DNA of 64,000 nucleotides from Pseudothauera hydrothermalis (lineage in GTDB: Bacteria > Pseudomonadota > Gammaproteobacteria > Burkholderiales > Rhodocyclaceae), in assembly GCF_003345255.1 (NCBI RefSeq), contig NZ_CP029331.1, positions 2,852,001 to 2,916,000 of the forward strand, given 5' to 3'. The position numbers were made by a program, and so were the translations under genes. Below are positions 35,408 through 43,032 of this stretch, piece after piece. Within the stretch, counting starts at the first letter, position 1. The number at the start of each line of letters is the position of its first letter. Below the pieces are notes generated by a model, which ran no database searches, had not been told where the DNA came from, and worked only from the letters and a program-made list of their open reading frames with translations.

Positions 35408-36856
35408 ATGAAACCCACTCTCCAGCTCAAGCTTTCGCAACATCTCACGCTCACCCCGCAACTGCAGCAGTCGATCAAACTGCTGCAGTTATCCACCATC
35501 GAGCTGAACCAGGAGATCGAGCGCTTCCTGCTGGAAAACCCGATGCTGGAACGCGACGATGGGGAGGTGGGCGGATTGGGCGCCACGCTGCCGGATCGCC
35601 CCGCGCCCGGCGCCACTGAAACCTCGGCGGCCGATGGCAGCGACGCGGCCCGCGACGATGCGCCCGAACAAGACCCCGCACGCTACGATGAAGCTGGCGA
35701 ATGGCTGAGCGCCGCGGGCAGCGGCAGCCGCCGTAACGACGATGACGAAGAGGCCGATTTCCAGGAGTTCCATGCGGCGGCCACCTCGCTACGCGACCAC
35801 CTCGATCAACAGGTCGCACTCTCTCCGCTTTCGGACCGCGACCGCGCATTGGTGCGCTTCATCATCGAGGCGCTCGACGACGACGGCTATCTGAACCAAT
35901 CGCTGGAAGAACTGCTGCCGCTGCTGCCCGAAGCGCTGGATTTCGATCTGGACGATCTGAACATCGCCCTGCGCCATGTGCAAAACCTGGAGCCGGCCGG
36001 CGTGGGCGCACGCAGTGTGCAAGAGTGCCTGAGCCTGCAACTGCGCGCCTTGCCCGCGGGCGCCACCCGCGATCTGGCGCTCAAGATTGTGGAGCATCAT
36101 TTGGCGCTGCTCGCCGAGCGCAATTTCGTCAAACTGAAGCGGCTGTTGTCCTGTGACGATGAGGCGCTGCGTGCAGCCCATGCGCTGATCTGCCGGCTCG
36201 ATCCGCATCCCGGCTCGCGCTACGCCGCGCAGGAAACCCGCTACATCATCCCGGATGTGGTCGTACGCAAACTGCATGGTCAATGGACGGTGAGCCTCAA
36301 CCCCGAGGCGGTGCCCAAACTGCGGGTCAACGCCCTGTATGCGCAGATTCTGCAACAGCACCGTGGCAACGGCGGCGGCCTGAGCAGTCAATTGCAAGAA
36401 GCGCGCTGGCTGATCAAAAACGTACAGCAGCGCTTCGACACCATCTTGCGGGTGGCCCAAGCCATCGTTGACCAGCAGCGGCAGTTCTTCGATCATGGGG
36501 AGGTGGCCATGCGCCCGCTCACCCTGCGCGAAATCGCAGACCAGTTGGGCTTGCATGAATCCACCGTGTCACGGGTCACCACCCAGAAATTCATGGCCAC
36601 GCCCAGGGGGGTGTTCGAACTCAAGTATTTTTTCGGCAGTCATGTCTCCACCGATACCGGTGGGGCGGCATCCTCCACGGCGATTCGCGCGCTGATTCGC
36701 CAGCTGGTGGATGCCGAAGACAGAAAGAAGCCTTTGTCCGACGCCAAGATTGCCGAACTGTTGGGCCAGCAGGGTATCGTCGTCGCACGGCGCACCATCG
36801 CCAAATACCGCGAATCGCTCAATATCCCGCCGGTCAGTCTGCGCAAAACAATTTGA
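35408..36856 (+). CDS. rpoN: RNA polymerase sigma-54 factor RpoN
   Basis: A 482-residue sigma-54. Region I is at the N-terminus (MKPTLQLKLSQHLTLTPQLQ, Gln/Leu-rich, contacting activators), followed by an acidic region II (about 55-120), the core-binding domain, the helix-turn-helix LREIADQLGLHESTVSRV, and the RpoN box ARRTIAKYRE near the C-terminus that reads the -24 element. It starts 19 bp after lptB. It is relevant to the candidate -24/-12 promoters in the mod locus of this window. Confidence 0.98.
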   Translation: MKPTLQLKLSQHLTLTPQLQQSIKLLQLSTIELNQEIERFLLENPMLERDDGEVGGLGATLPDRPAPGATETSAADGSDAARDDAPEQDPARYDEAGEWLSAAGSGSRRNDDDEEADFQEFHAAATSLRDHLDQQVALSPLSDRDRALVRFIIEALDDDGYLNQSLEELLPLLPEALDFDLDDLNIALRHVQNLEPAGVGARSVQECLSLQLRALPAGATRDLALKIVEHHLALLAERNFVKLKRLLSCDDEALRAAHALICRLDPHPGSRYAAQETRYIIPDVVVRKLHGQWTVSLNPEAVPKLRVNALYAQILQQHRGNGGGLSSQLQEARWLIKNVQQRFDTILRVAQAIVDQQRQFFDHGEVAMRPLTLREIADQLGLHESTVSRVTTQKFMATPRGVFELKYFFGSHVSTDTGGAASSTAIRALIRQLVDAEDRKKPLSDAKIAELLGQQGIVVARRTIAKYRESLNIPPVSLRKTI

Positions 36857-36875
36857 TCGATAAGAAGGAGTCATC

Positions 36876-37199
36876 ATGAATCTCACCATCACCGGCCATC
36901 ACGTCGAAGTCACCCCGGCCATCCGCGACTACGTGAGCTCGAAGCTGGACCGCGTCATCCGCCACTTCGACAACGTCACCAGCGTCGGCGTGATCCTGTC
37001 GGTGGAAAAACTGGACCAAAAAGCCGAAGTCACCCTGCACACCCGCGGCAAAGACATCTTTGTCGAAGCCCACGATGCCGACATGTACGCGGCCATCGAC
37101 GCCATGGTCGACAAGCTCGACCGTCAGGTCCAAAAGCACAAGCAGAAGGTGCAGGACCACCATCACGAGGCGCTCAAGCACCAGCACAGCCAACAGTGA
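36876..37199 (+). CDS. hpf: Ribosome hibernation promoting factor Hpf (short form)
   Basis: A 107-residue sigma-54 modulation/YfiA-family protein, which binds the decoding centre and holds ribosomes inactive in stationary phase. It begins [19 protein letters not shown] and has the [21 protein letters not shown] core; the tail is His/Gln-rich ([13 protein letters not shown]). The short form lacks the C-terminal dimerisation domain of long HPFs. AGAAGGAG precedes the ATG. The position between rpoN and ptsN is conserved. Confidence 0.95.
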   Translation: MNLTITGHHVEVTPAIRDYVSSKLDRVIRHFDNVTSVGVILSVEKLDQKAEVTLHTRGKDIFVEAHDADMYAAIDAMVDKLDRQVQKHKQKVQDHHHEALKHQHSQQ

Positions 37200-37233
37200 C
37201 CGCTTCAATACTTCTTTCGGTTTAGGGTGTGGG

Positions 37234-37239
37234 TATAAT
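37234..37239 (+). promoter_or_regulatory. -10 element TATAAT upstream of ptsN
   Basis: A perfect TATAAT in the 133-bp gap between hpf and ptsN, about 94 bases before the ptsN ATG. The matching -35 position (CTTCTT, 17-base spacer) is poor. It suggests that ptsN-hprK can be transcribed separately from rpoN-hpf. Confidence 0.4.
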
Positions 37240-37332
37240 TCGCGCGTTTTCCGAACCGCGCCGCCAATCGGCACCCGACCGTCCCCGCCTGCGCGGCAAC
37301 CAGCGCTGCGGTGCCGCGCAGGGTTTGATCCA

Positions 37333-37818
37333 ATGAGCCTGATCGCACAACTCCTCCCCCTTTCCAACGTGGTCGTCGATCTCGACGCGAGCAGCAAAAA
37401 GCGCGTGTTCGAGCAAGCCGGGCTGTTGTTCGAGAACCACCAGGGTATTGCGCGCAGCGTGGTGTTCGACAGTCTGTTCGCCCGCGAACGCCTCGGTTCC
37501 ACCGGGCTGGGACAGGGCATCGCCATCCCGCACGGGCGCATCAAGGGGCTCAAGGAAGCGGCGGGTGCTTTTTTCCGGCTCGCCACACCGGTGCAGTTCG
37601 ACGCCCCGGACGGCCGCCCGGTGAACATTCTGTTCATCCTGCTGGTGCCCGAGCAGGCCAACGAAACCCATTTGCAACTGCTCTCCGAACTGGCGCAGAT
37701 GTTCAGCGACCGCGACTTCCGCGAGCAGTTGCTGCAAGCGCCCGACCCGGCCGCCGTGCATGCCCTGTTCGCCAACTGGGGCCCCCATGCGACAGACGAG
37801 CGTCGCGCGGCTCTATGA
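37333..37818 (+). CDS. ptsN: Nitrogen-regulatory phosphotransferase EIIA PtsN
   Basis: A 161-residue EIIA-Ntr protein of the nitrogen-related phosphotransferase system, which regulates rather than transports. The phosphorylated residue is His67 in GQGIAIPHGRI, and the following FRLATPVQFDAPDGRPVNILFILLVP is typical. The start at 37333 (MSLIAQLLPLSNV) is the family start; the open frame further upstream is not. The end overlaps hprK by 32 bases. Confidence 0.96.
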   Translation: MSLIAQLLPLSNVVVDLDASSKKRVFEQAGLLFENHQGIARSVVFDSLFARERLGSTGLGQGIAIPHGRIKGLKEAAGAFFRLATPVQFDAPDGRPVNILFILLVPEQANETHLQLLSELAQMFSDRDFREQLLQAPDPAAVHALFANWGPHATDERRAAL

Positions 37819-38725
37819 GGCGCTGGGCCCGCGCCTTGCGCTGACCCATGTGTGCGGCGCGTTGGATGCCGCGATTGCGGTCTCCGAGGAACGCATCTGG
37901 CCGGCCGACCTGGTCGGTCACCTCAACCTGATCCACCCGCAGCGCCTGCAGATTTTGGGCGCGGCGGAACTGGCCTGGGCACGCCGCCAGTCGCGCGAGA
38001 AGATCGCCCATCACCTGAACGAAATCCTCGCCGCCCACCCGCCTGCGATCGTGGTAGCCGACGGTTGCGAAGTGCCCGGCCTGCTGCACGGGCTGTGCGA
38101 GAACATCGGCGTGGCACTCTTTACCACGCCGCAGCCGGCAGCCGGCGTGGTCGACCAATTGCGCCAGTACCTGGCGCGCCAACTGGCAGAAAAAGTCTCA
38201 CTGCACGGCGTGTTCATGGATGTACTGGGCTTGGGCGTGTTCATCACCGGCAACTCGGGTGCGGGCAAATCCGAGCTTGCGCTGGAGCTGATCTCCCGCG
38301 GCCACGGCCTGGTGGCCGACGACATCGTGGAATTCTCCCGCATTGCCCCCACGGTGCTCGAGGGGCGCTGCCCAGAACTGCTGCAAGACTTCATCGAAGT
38401 GCGCGGCCTGGGCATTCTCAACATCCGCACCATCTTTGGCGAGACCGCCTGCCGACGCAAGATGCGCCTGCGCCTGGTCTGCCATCTGGAACGCCGCCAA
38501 CCCGGCCAGGACGACCCCTCCCGCCTGCCCTTGCACCAGGAAACTCAGGACATACTGGGCGTGCTGGTACCGCGGGTCGTCCTGCCGGTGGCCGCTGGCC
38601 GCAACCTTGCGGTGCTGCTGGAAGCTGCAGTGCGCTCCACCATTTTGCAGTTGCGCGGAATCGACTCCACCCAGGAGTTCATCGACCGACAAAGCCGCGC
38701 GTTGGCCGGCGACCTGCCGGACTGA
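37787..38725 (+). CDS. hprK: HPr kinase/phosphorylase HprK
   Basis: A 312-residue bifunctional enzyme that phosphorylates and dephosphorylates a seryl residue of HPr. The P-loop GNSGAGKS is at 155-162, the catalytic His140 is in SLHGVFMDVLG, and the family signature RGLGILNIRTIFGE follows. Among Gram-negative bacteria hprK is typical of betaproteobacteria, which supports the placement of this genome. Start at 37787 (MRQTSVARLYEALG). The genes for RapZ and HPr that often follow are not here; a REC-GGDEF gene comes next. Confidence 0.95.
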   Translation: MRQTSVARLYEALGPRLALTHVCGALDAAIAVSEERIWPADLVGHLNLIHPQRLQILGAAELAWARRQSREKIAHHLNEILAAHPPAIVVADGCEVPGLLHGLCENIGVALFTTPQPAAGVVDQLRQYLARQLAEKVSLHGVFMDVLGLGVFITGNSGAGKSELALELISRGHGLVADDIVEFSRIAPTVLEGRCPELLQDFIEVRGLGILNIRTIFGETACRRKMRLRLVCHLERRQPGQDDPSRLPLHQETQDILGVLVPRVVLPVAAGRNLAVLLEAAVRSTILQLRGIDSTQEFIDRQSRALAGDLPD

Positions 38726-38832
38726 GAGCGCAAAGCCACATACGGCCCGCCAGGCAGCTTCGCTGCAGCGCACGATTGCGTAAGCGGCTGTCATGACCGA
38801 CAATCGCCGATTACCGCAATCTCCCGAGTGCG

Positions 38833-40449
38833 ATGACCACCCAGCCGCCCCATCCTTTCGACGACCGTCTCTACGCCCTGCGCACCCGCTGGGAGCAGTA
38901 TCTTGCCGATGGCCAACTCGAGCAGTTCATCGAGTTCGCGGTAGCGGTCGACAGTCTGGCCGAACATTTCGCCCGCCTGCGCCTGCCCGGCCTGAGCCGG
39001 TTGTGCGAAGGGCTGGAAAAGGCCGTGCTGGCCCACATCGGTAACGCCGACTCACACCCATTGCCGGCACAGGCACGCGTCGCGCTGCAGCGTCAGATCG
39101 ATGCCTTGTTCGGCTCGATCGCCACCTCGCAGCCCCGCGTTCCGGTGCGCCGCGCCGAAGAAAAAGCCTCGGCGCAGGAGCATGCTTGGCACCGGCCGCG
39201 CAGCGTGTGGCTGGTGACCGCGGCAGGGCGCGAAGACGTGGCCGATGGCCTAGAGCGCCAGCTCAATTATTTTGGTTTCCGGGTCCAACGCATGGACTGG
39301 GACAGCGAAAGCGCGGTCGAACCTGGGCAAGCGCCACTGGCCGTACTGTTCATTCCCGCCGACGGCGCAGCCGCCGGTGCCACCGAGCTGGCCCGCATCA
39401 CCGCCTGCCGTCGGGCCTGTCCCGCCAGCCAGTTGTTTTATCTCGGCGTCGCCTCGGTCATCGACCCCATCGTGGCGTTGATGCGCGCCGGCATCGACGT
39501 GGCCATCCCCAACGATGAACAGCCAGCGATGGTGGTCAACCGCCTGCTCGACCTGATCCAGACCGAAGAGCAGGAGCGTTACCGGGTGCTGGTGGTGGAG
39601 GACTCGCGGGTGGCCGCCACGCTGATCTGCCGCACGCTGACCGAGCACGGCATCGACAGCCACGCCATTGCCGACCCCAGCCAACTGCTGGAAGTGCTGC
39701 AATCCTATCGCCCGGACCTGATCCTGATGGACATGCACATGCCGCGCTTCAACGGCGTCGAAGCCACCCGCGTGCTGCGCCAGATGTCCGCTTATCAAAC
39801 CCTGCCCATCGTCTATCTCTCGGGCGAATCGAACATCGGCATGCAGGTCGAAGCCCTACGCCTGGGCGGCGACCAGTTTCTGATCAAACCCTTCAATCCG
39901 GTGCTGCTCGCGGCCGTGGTCAAAACCAAGATCGCCCGTTTCCGCGACATGCAGCGCTCGACCCGGATCGACGGCCTCACCGGCCTGCTCAACCACTCCG
40001 CGGCCAAAGCCCGGCTCAAGGCCATGACCGAATCGGCCGCGCCAGGCGAACGCTTCAGCGTAGCAATGATCGACATCGATCATTTCAAAGCCATCAACGA
40101 CACCTACGGCCACCCGGTCGGCGACCAGGTGATCCGCGGGCTGGCCTGGTTGCTCAAGGCCCGCCTGCGCGAAGGCGACCTGATCGGGCGCTACGGCGGC
40201 GAGGAGTTCATCGTTGCGCTGCCGGGCACCGATGCGGTGTTGGCGCAGACCGTGCTCGACCGCATCCGGGGGGACTTTGCCGCCTTGCCCCACACCCATC
40301 CGGGCGGCGCGCTGTATGCCACCTTCAGCGCCGGGGTGGCCGCCTGGCCGGCCATCGACTCGGCCGCCGCACTCACGGAAACCGCCGACCGCGCCTTACT
40401 CGACGCCAAGCGCCTGGGGCGCAACCGGGTCGAAATCGCCCACAGCTGA
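38833..40449 (+). CDS. Diguanylate cyclase with degenerate HPt, pseudo-receiver and receiver domains
   Basis: A 538-residue cytosolic response regulator. Residues about 1-100 look like an HPt helical bundle whose phosphorylatable His is missing (DSLAEHFARLRLPGLSRLCE). Residues about 123-245 have a receiver-like fold without the phospho-acceptor Asp (AVLFIPADG). Residues about 255-370 are a complete receiver (VLVVEDSRV, LILMDMHMPRFNG with the acceptor Asp, and the late Lys in FLIKPF). Residues about 380-538 are a GGDEF domain with intact GGEEF in RYGGEEFIVALPG, so it should make cyclic di-GMP. It lies 107 bp after hprK; no cognate kinase is adjacent. Confidence 0.9.
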   Translation: MTTQPPHPFDDRLYALRTRWEQYLADGQLEQFIEFAVAVDSLAEHFARLRLPGLSRLCEGLEKAVLAHIGNADSHPLPAQARVALQRQIDALFGSIATSQPRVPVRRAEEKASAQEHAWHRPRSVWLVTAAGREDVADGLERQLNYFGFRVQRMDWDSESAVEPGQAPLAVLFIPADGAAAGATELARITACRRACPASQLFYLGVASVIDPIVALMRAGIDVAIPNDEQPAMVVNRLLDLIQTEEQERYRVLVVEDSRVAATLICRTLTEHGIDSHAIADPSQLLEVLQSYRPDLILMDMHMPRFNGVEATRVLRQMSAYQTLPIVYLSGESNIGMQVEALRLGGDQFLIKPFNPVLLAAVVKTKIARFRDMQRSTRIDGLTGLLNHSAAKARLKAMTESAAPGERFSVAMIDIDHFKAINDTYGHPVGDQVIRGLAWLLKARLREGDLIGRYGGEEFIVALPGTDAVLAQTVLDRIRGDFAALPHTHPGGALYATFSAGVAAWPAIDSAAALTETADRALLDAKRLGRNRVEIAHS

Positions 40450-40534
40450 GCACCGCGGCCGGGCGGGCGCTTGCCGCAGCGCATCATCGGCTGCTAACCT
40501 CGTTTTCTTTTGCGCCCGCTCGGAATCGCCTGCC

Positions 40535-42055
40535 ATGACCGCTGCCGCCCCGGACTACCTGGAACGCATCCTCAACGCCCAGGTGTATGACGTGGCCATC
40601 GAGACCCCGCTCGATCTTGCCACCAACCTGTCCGCCCGCTTGCACAACCGCGTCTATCTCAAGCGCGAGGACATGCAACCGGTGTTCAGCTTCAAGCTGC
40701 GTGGCGCCTACAACAAAATGGCCCAGCTCTCCGCGCAGGCCCTCAAACGCGGGGTGATCTGCGCTTCGGCCGGCAACCACGCCCAAGGGGTGGCGTTGTC
40801 TGCGCAAAAACTCGGCGTGCGGGCGGTGATCGTCATGCCCACCTCCACCCCGCAGATCAAGATCGACGCGGTACGCGCGCGCGGTGGCGAAGTGGTACTG
40901 GCCGGCGACTCCTATTCAGATGCCTACGCACACGCGCTGGAACTGGAAAAGGCCGACAAGCTCACCTTCGTCCATCCGTTCGACGACCCGGACGTGATCG
41001 CCGGCCAGGGTACCATCGGCATGGAAATCCTGCGCGCCCACTCCAAGCCCATTCACGCCATTTTCTGTTGCGTGGGCGGCGGCGGCCTGATCGCCGGCAT
41101 TGCGGCCTATGTCAAGCGCCTGCGCCCAGAGACCCGCATCATCGGCGTCGAAGCCGAGGACGCCGACGCCATGACCCGCTCGCTGGCGGCCGGCTACCCC
41201 GTGGCGCTGGAACAAGTCGGCCTCTTTGCCGACGGCGCCGCAGTGAAGAAGGTGGGCGAGGAAACCTTCCGTCTGTGCCGGCAGTATGTGGACGAGATGA
41301 TCCTGGTCGATAACGACGCCATCTGCGCGGCCATCAAAGACGTGTTCGAAGACACCCGCTCCATTCTGGAACCGGCCGGCGCACTGGCCGTGGCCGGTGC
41401 CAAAGCCTACGTCCAGCGCCACGCTCTGCGCGACAAAAGCCTGGTGGCGGTGGCCTCGGGTGCCAATATGAACTTCGACCGCCTGCGTTTCGTGGCCGAG
41501 CGCGCCGAACTGGGCGAACAGCGCGAAGCCGTGCTGGCGGTGACCATCCCGGAAAAACCCGGCTCCTTCCGCAAGTTCATCGGCGTGCTGGGCCAGCGCA
41601 ACATCACCGAATTCAATTACCGTTACGCCGATGCCGCCACCGCCCACATCTTTGTCGGCGTCACCGTGCATAACCGCGCCGAAGTCAGCCGGCTGACCGA
41701 AACGCTCGCCCGCCACGACCTGCCTGCAATCGACCTCACCGACAACGAAATGGCCAAGACCCATGTGCGCTACATGGTGGGCGGCCGTGCGCCACAGGTC
41801 GATAACGAACTGCTCTACCGTTTCACCTTTCCGGAGCGCCCCGGCGCGCTGATGAACTTCCTCTCCAACCTGCATTCGGACTGGAACATCAGCCTGTTCC
41901 ACTACCGCAATCATGGCTCCGACTTCGGCCGGGTGCTGGTCGGCATGCAGGTGCCGCCGGGCGACCGCGCCGCCTTTCAGGCATTTCTCGACCGCCTGGG
42001 CTACGAGTACGTGGACGAGACCGCCAACCCCGCCTATCGCCTGTTTCTGGCCTGA
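40535..42055 (+). CDS. ilvA: Threonine deaminase, biosynthetic (IlvA)
   Basis: A 506-residue PLP enzyme that converts threonine to 2-oxobutanoate, the first step to isoleucine. The PLP lysine is Lys54 in FSFKLRGAYN; SAGNHAQGVALSAQ and the phosphate-binding VGGGGLIAGIA are present. Residues about 330-506 are two ACT-like regulatory domains (EKPGSFRKFIGVLG and ERPGALMNFLSNL), so it is the isoleucine-inhibited biosynthetic form and not the catabolic one. The start at 40535 is preferred over upstream in-frame sequence, which belongs to the previous gene in another phase. Confidence 0.97.
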   Translation: MTAAAPDYLERILNAQVYDVAIETPLDLATNLSARLHNRVYLKREDMQPVFSFKLRGAYNKMAQLSAQALKRGVICASAGNHAQGVALSAQKLGVRAVIVMPTSTPQIKIDAVRARGGEVVLAGDSYSDAYAHALELEKADKLTFVHPFDDPDVIAGQGTIGMEILRAHSKPIHAIFCCVGGGGLIAGIAAYVKRLRPETRIIGVEAEDADAMTRSLAAGYPVALEQVGLFADGAAVKKVGEETFRLCRQYVDEMILVDNDAICAAIKDVFEDTRSILEPAGALAVAGAKAYVQRHALRDKSLVAVASGANMNFDRLRFVAERAELGEQREAVLAVTIPEKPGSFRKFIGVLGQRNITEFNYRYADAATAHIFVGVTVHNRAEVSRLTETLARHDLPAIDLTDNEMAKTHVRYMVGGRAPQVDNELLYRFTFPERPGALMNFLSNLHSDWNISLFHYRNHGSDFGRVLVGMQVPPGDRAAFQAFLDRLGYEYVDETANPAYRLFLA

Positions 42056-42070
42056 ACGCATAGCGCGGCC

Positions 42071-42091
42071 GGCTGCCCATCTTGGGCAGCC
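42071..42091 (+). terminator. Hairpin downstream of ilvA
   Basis: A perfect inverted repeat GGCTGCCCA-TCT-TGGGCAGCC begins 16 bases after the ilvA stop. A T-run does not follow directly, so it may be a weak terminator or a 3'-end stabiliser. A second, looser stem-loop (CGCTGCC at 42131 with GGCAGCG) lies further downstream. Confidence 0.5.
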
Positions 42092-42230
42092 GGGCTGTTG
42101 CGGGCATACCACTTACGCATTAAAAGCTTGCGCTGCCGCGCCCAATCCGGGCAGCGTTTGAGCGCCGTCAATGCGTGTTTTCAACAACGGCGCAAAGCTT
42201 GACGCACAGCCGCCTCGTTTGGAGTCATCC

Positions 42231-43025
42231 ATGCGCCGTTTAGCCTGCTTTGCTGTGGTCACTCTGGCCGCTCTGTTACCGGCGGTGTCGACCGCATCCG
42301 ACAATCGTCTCGAACGCATCCAGTCCTCCGCCGCGCTACGGGTGTGCGTGTGGCCCGACTACTACGGCATCTCCTGGCGCAATCCCAAGACCGGAGAACT
42401 CTCGGGCATCGACGTGGACCTCGCGCACGAACTGGCGAAGGATCTGGGTGTGACAGTCCAATTCGTCGACAGCAGCTTTGCCCGCCTGTTCGACGACGTG
42501 CTCGACGACCGCTGCGACGTGGCCATGTTCGCCATCGGCATCACCCCTCAGCGCCAAGCAAAGCTGCGCTTCACCTCGCCGCATCTGGCCAGCGACATCT
42601 ACGCCATCACTACCCGCGGCAACCGCCGCATCCGCAACTGGGACGACATCGACCAGTCCGGCATCATCGTGGCAGTGGCCAAAGGAACGCTGCACGAGAC
42701 CGTGATGCGCGACAAGCTGCGTCACGCCGAACTCGCAGTGCTCGACACCCCGCACGCACGCGAGCAGGAGGTCGAATCGGGCCGTGCCGACGTTTTCATG
42801 ACCGACTACCCCTACAGCCAGCGTATGCTGAACAACGCCAACTGGGCGCGGCTGATCACGCCCACCGGACCCTACCACGTCACGCCTTACGCCTGGGCGG
42901 TAGCCCCTGGAGACGATGACTGGTACCAACGCCTCGAGCAATTCGTCGCCACGATCAAACGAGACGGCCGCCTGGCCGAGGCTGCCCGCCGCCACGGTTT
43001 GACACCCATCGTGATGCCGCACTGA
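42231..43025 (+). CDS. Periplasmic amino-acid-type solute-binding protein (SBP family 3)
   Basis: A 264-residue secreted protein with a Sec signal peptide (MRRLACFAVVTLAALLPAVS, then TASDN). The mature part has the family 3 binding-protein layout: LRVCVWPDYYGISWRNPKTG, ELSGIDVDLAHELAKDLGV, DVAMFAIGITPQRQAKLRF and GRADVFMTDYPYSQRML. No permease or ATPase gene is adjacent. Instead a membrane diguanylate cyclase starts 7 bp downstream, so the pair may sense a ligand rather than import it. The start at 42231 has GGAG about seven bases upstream; the longer frame upstream is not a plausible signal peptide. Confidence 0.88.
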   Translation: MRRLACFAVVTLAALLPAVSTASDNRLERIQSSAALRVCVWPDYYGISWRNPKTGELSGIDVDLAHELAKDLGVTVQFVDSSFARLFDDVLDDRCDVAMFAIGITPQRQAKLRFTSPHLASDIYAITTRGNRRIRNWDDIDQSGIIVAVAKGTLHETVMRDKLRHAELAVLDTPHAREQEVESGRADVFMTDYPYSQRMLNNANWARLITPTGPYHVTPYAWAVAPGDDDWYQRLEQFVATIKRDGRLAEAARRHGLTPIVMPH

Positions 43026-43032
43026 ATTTTTC

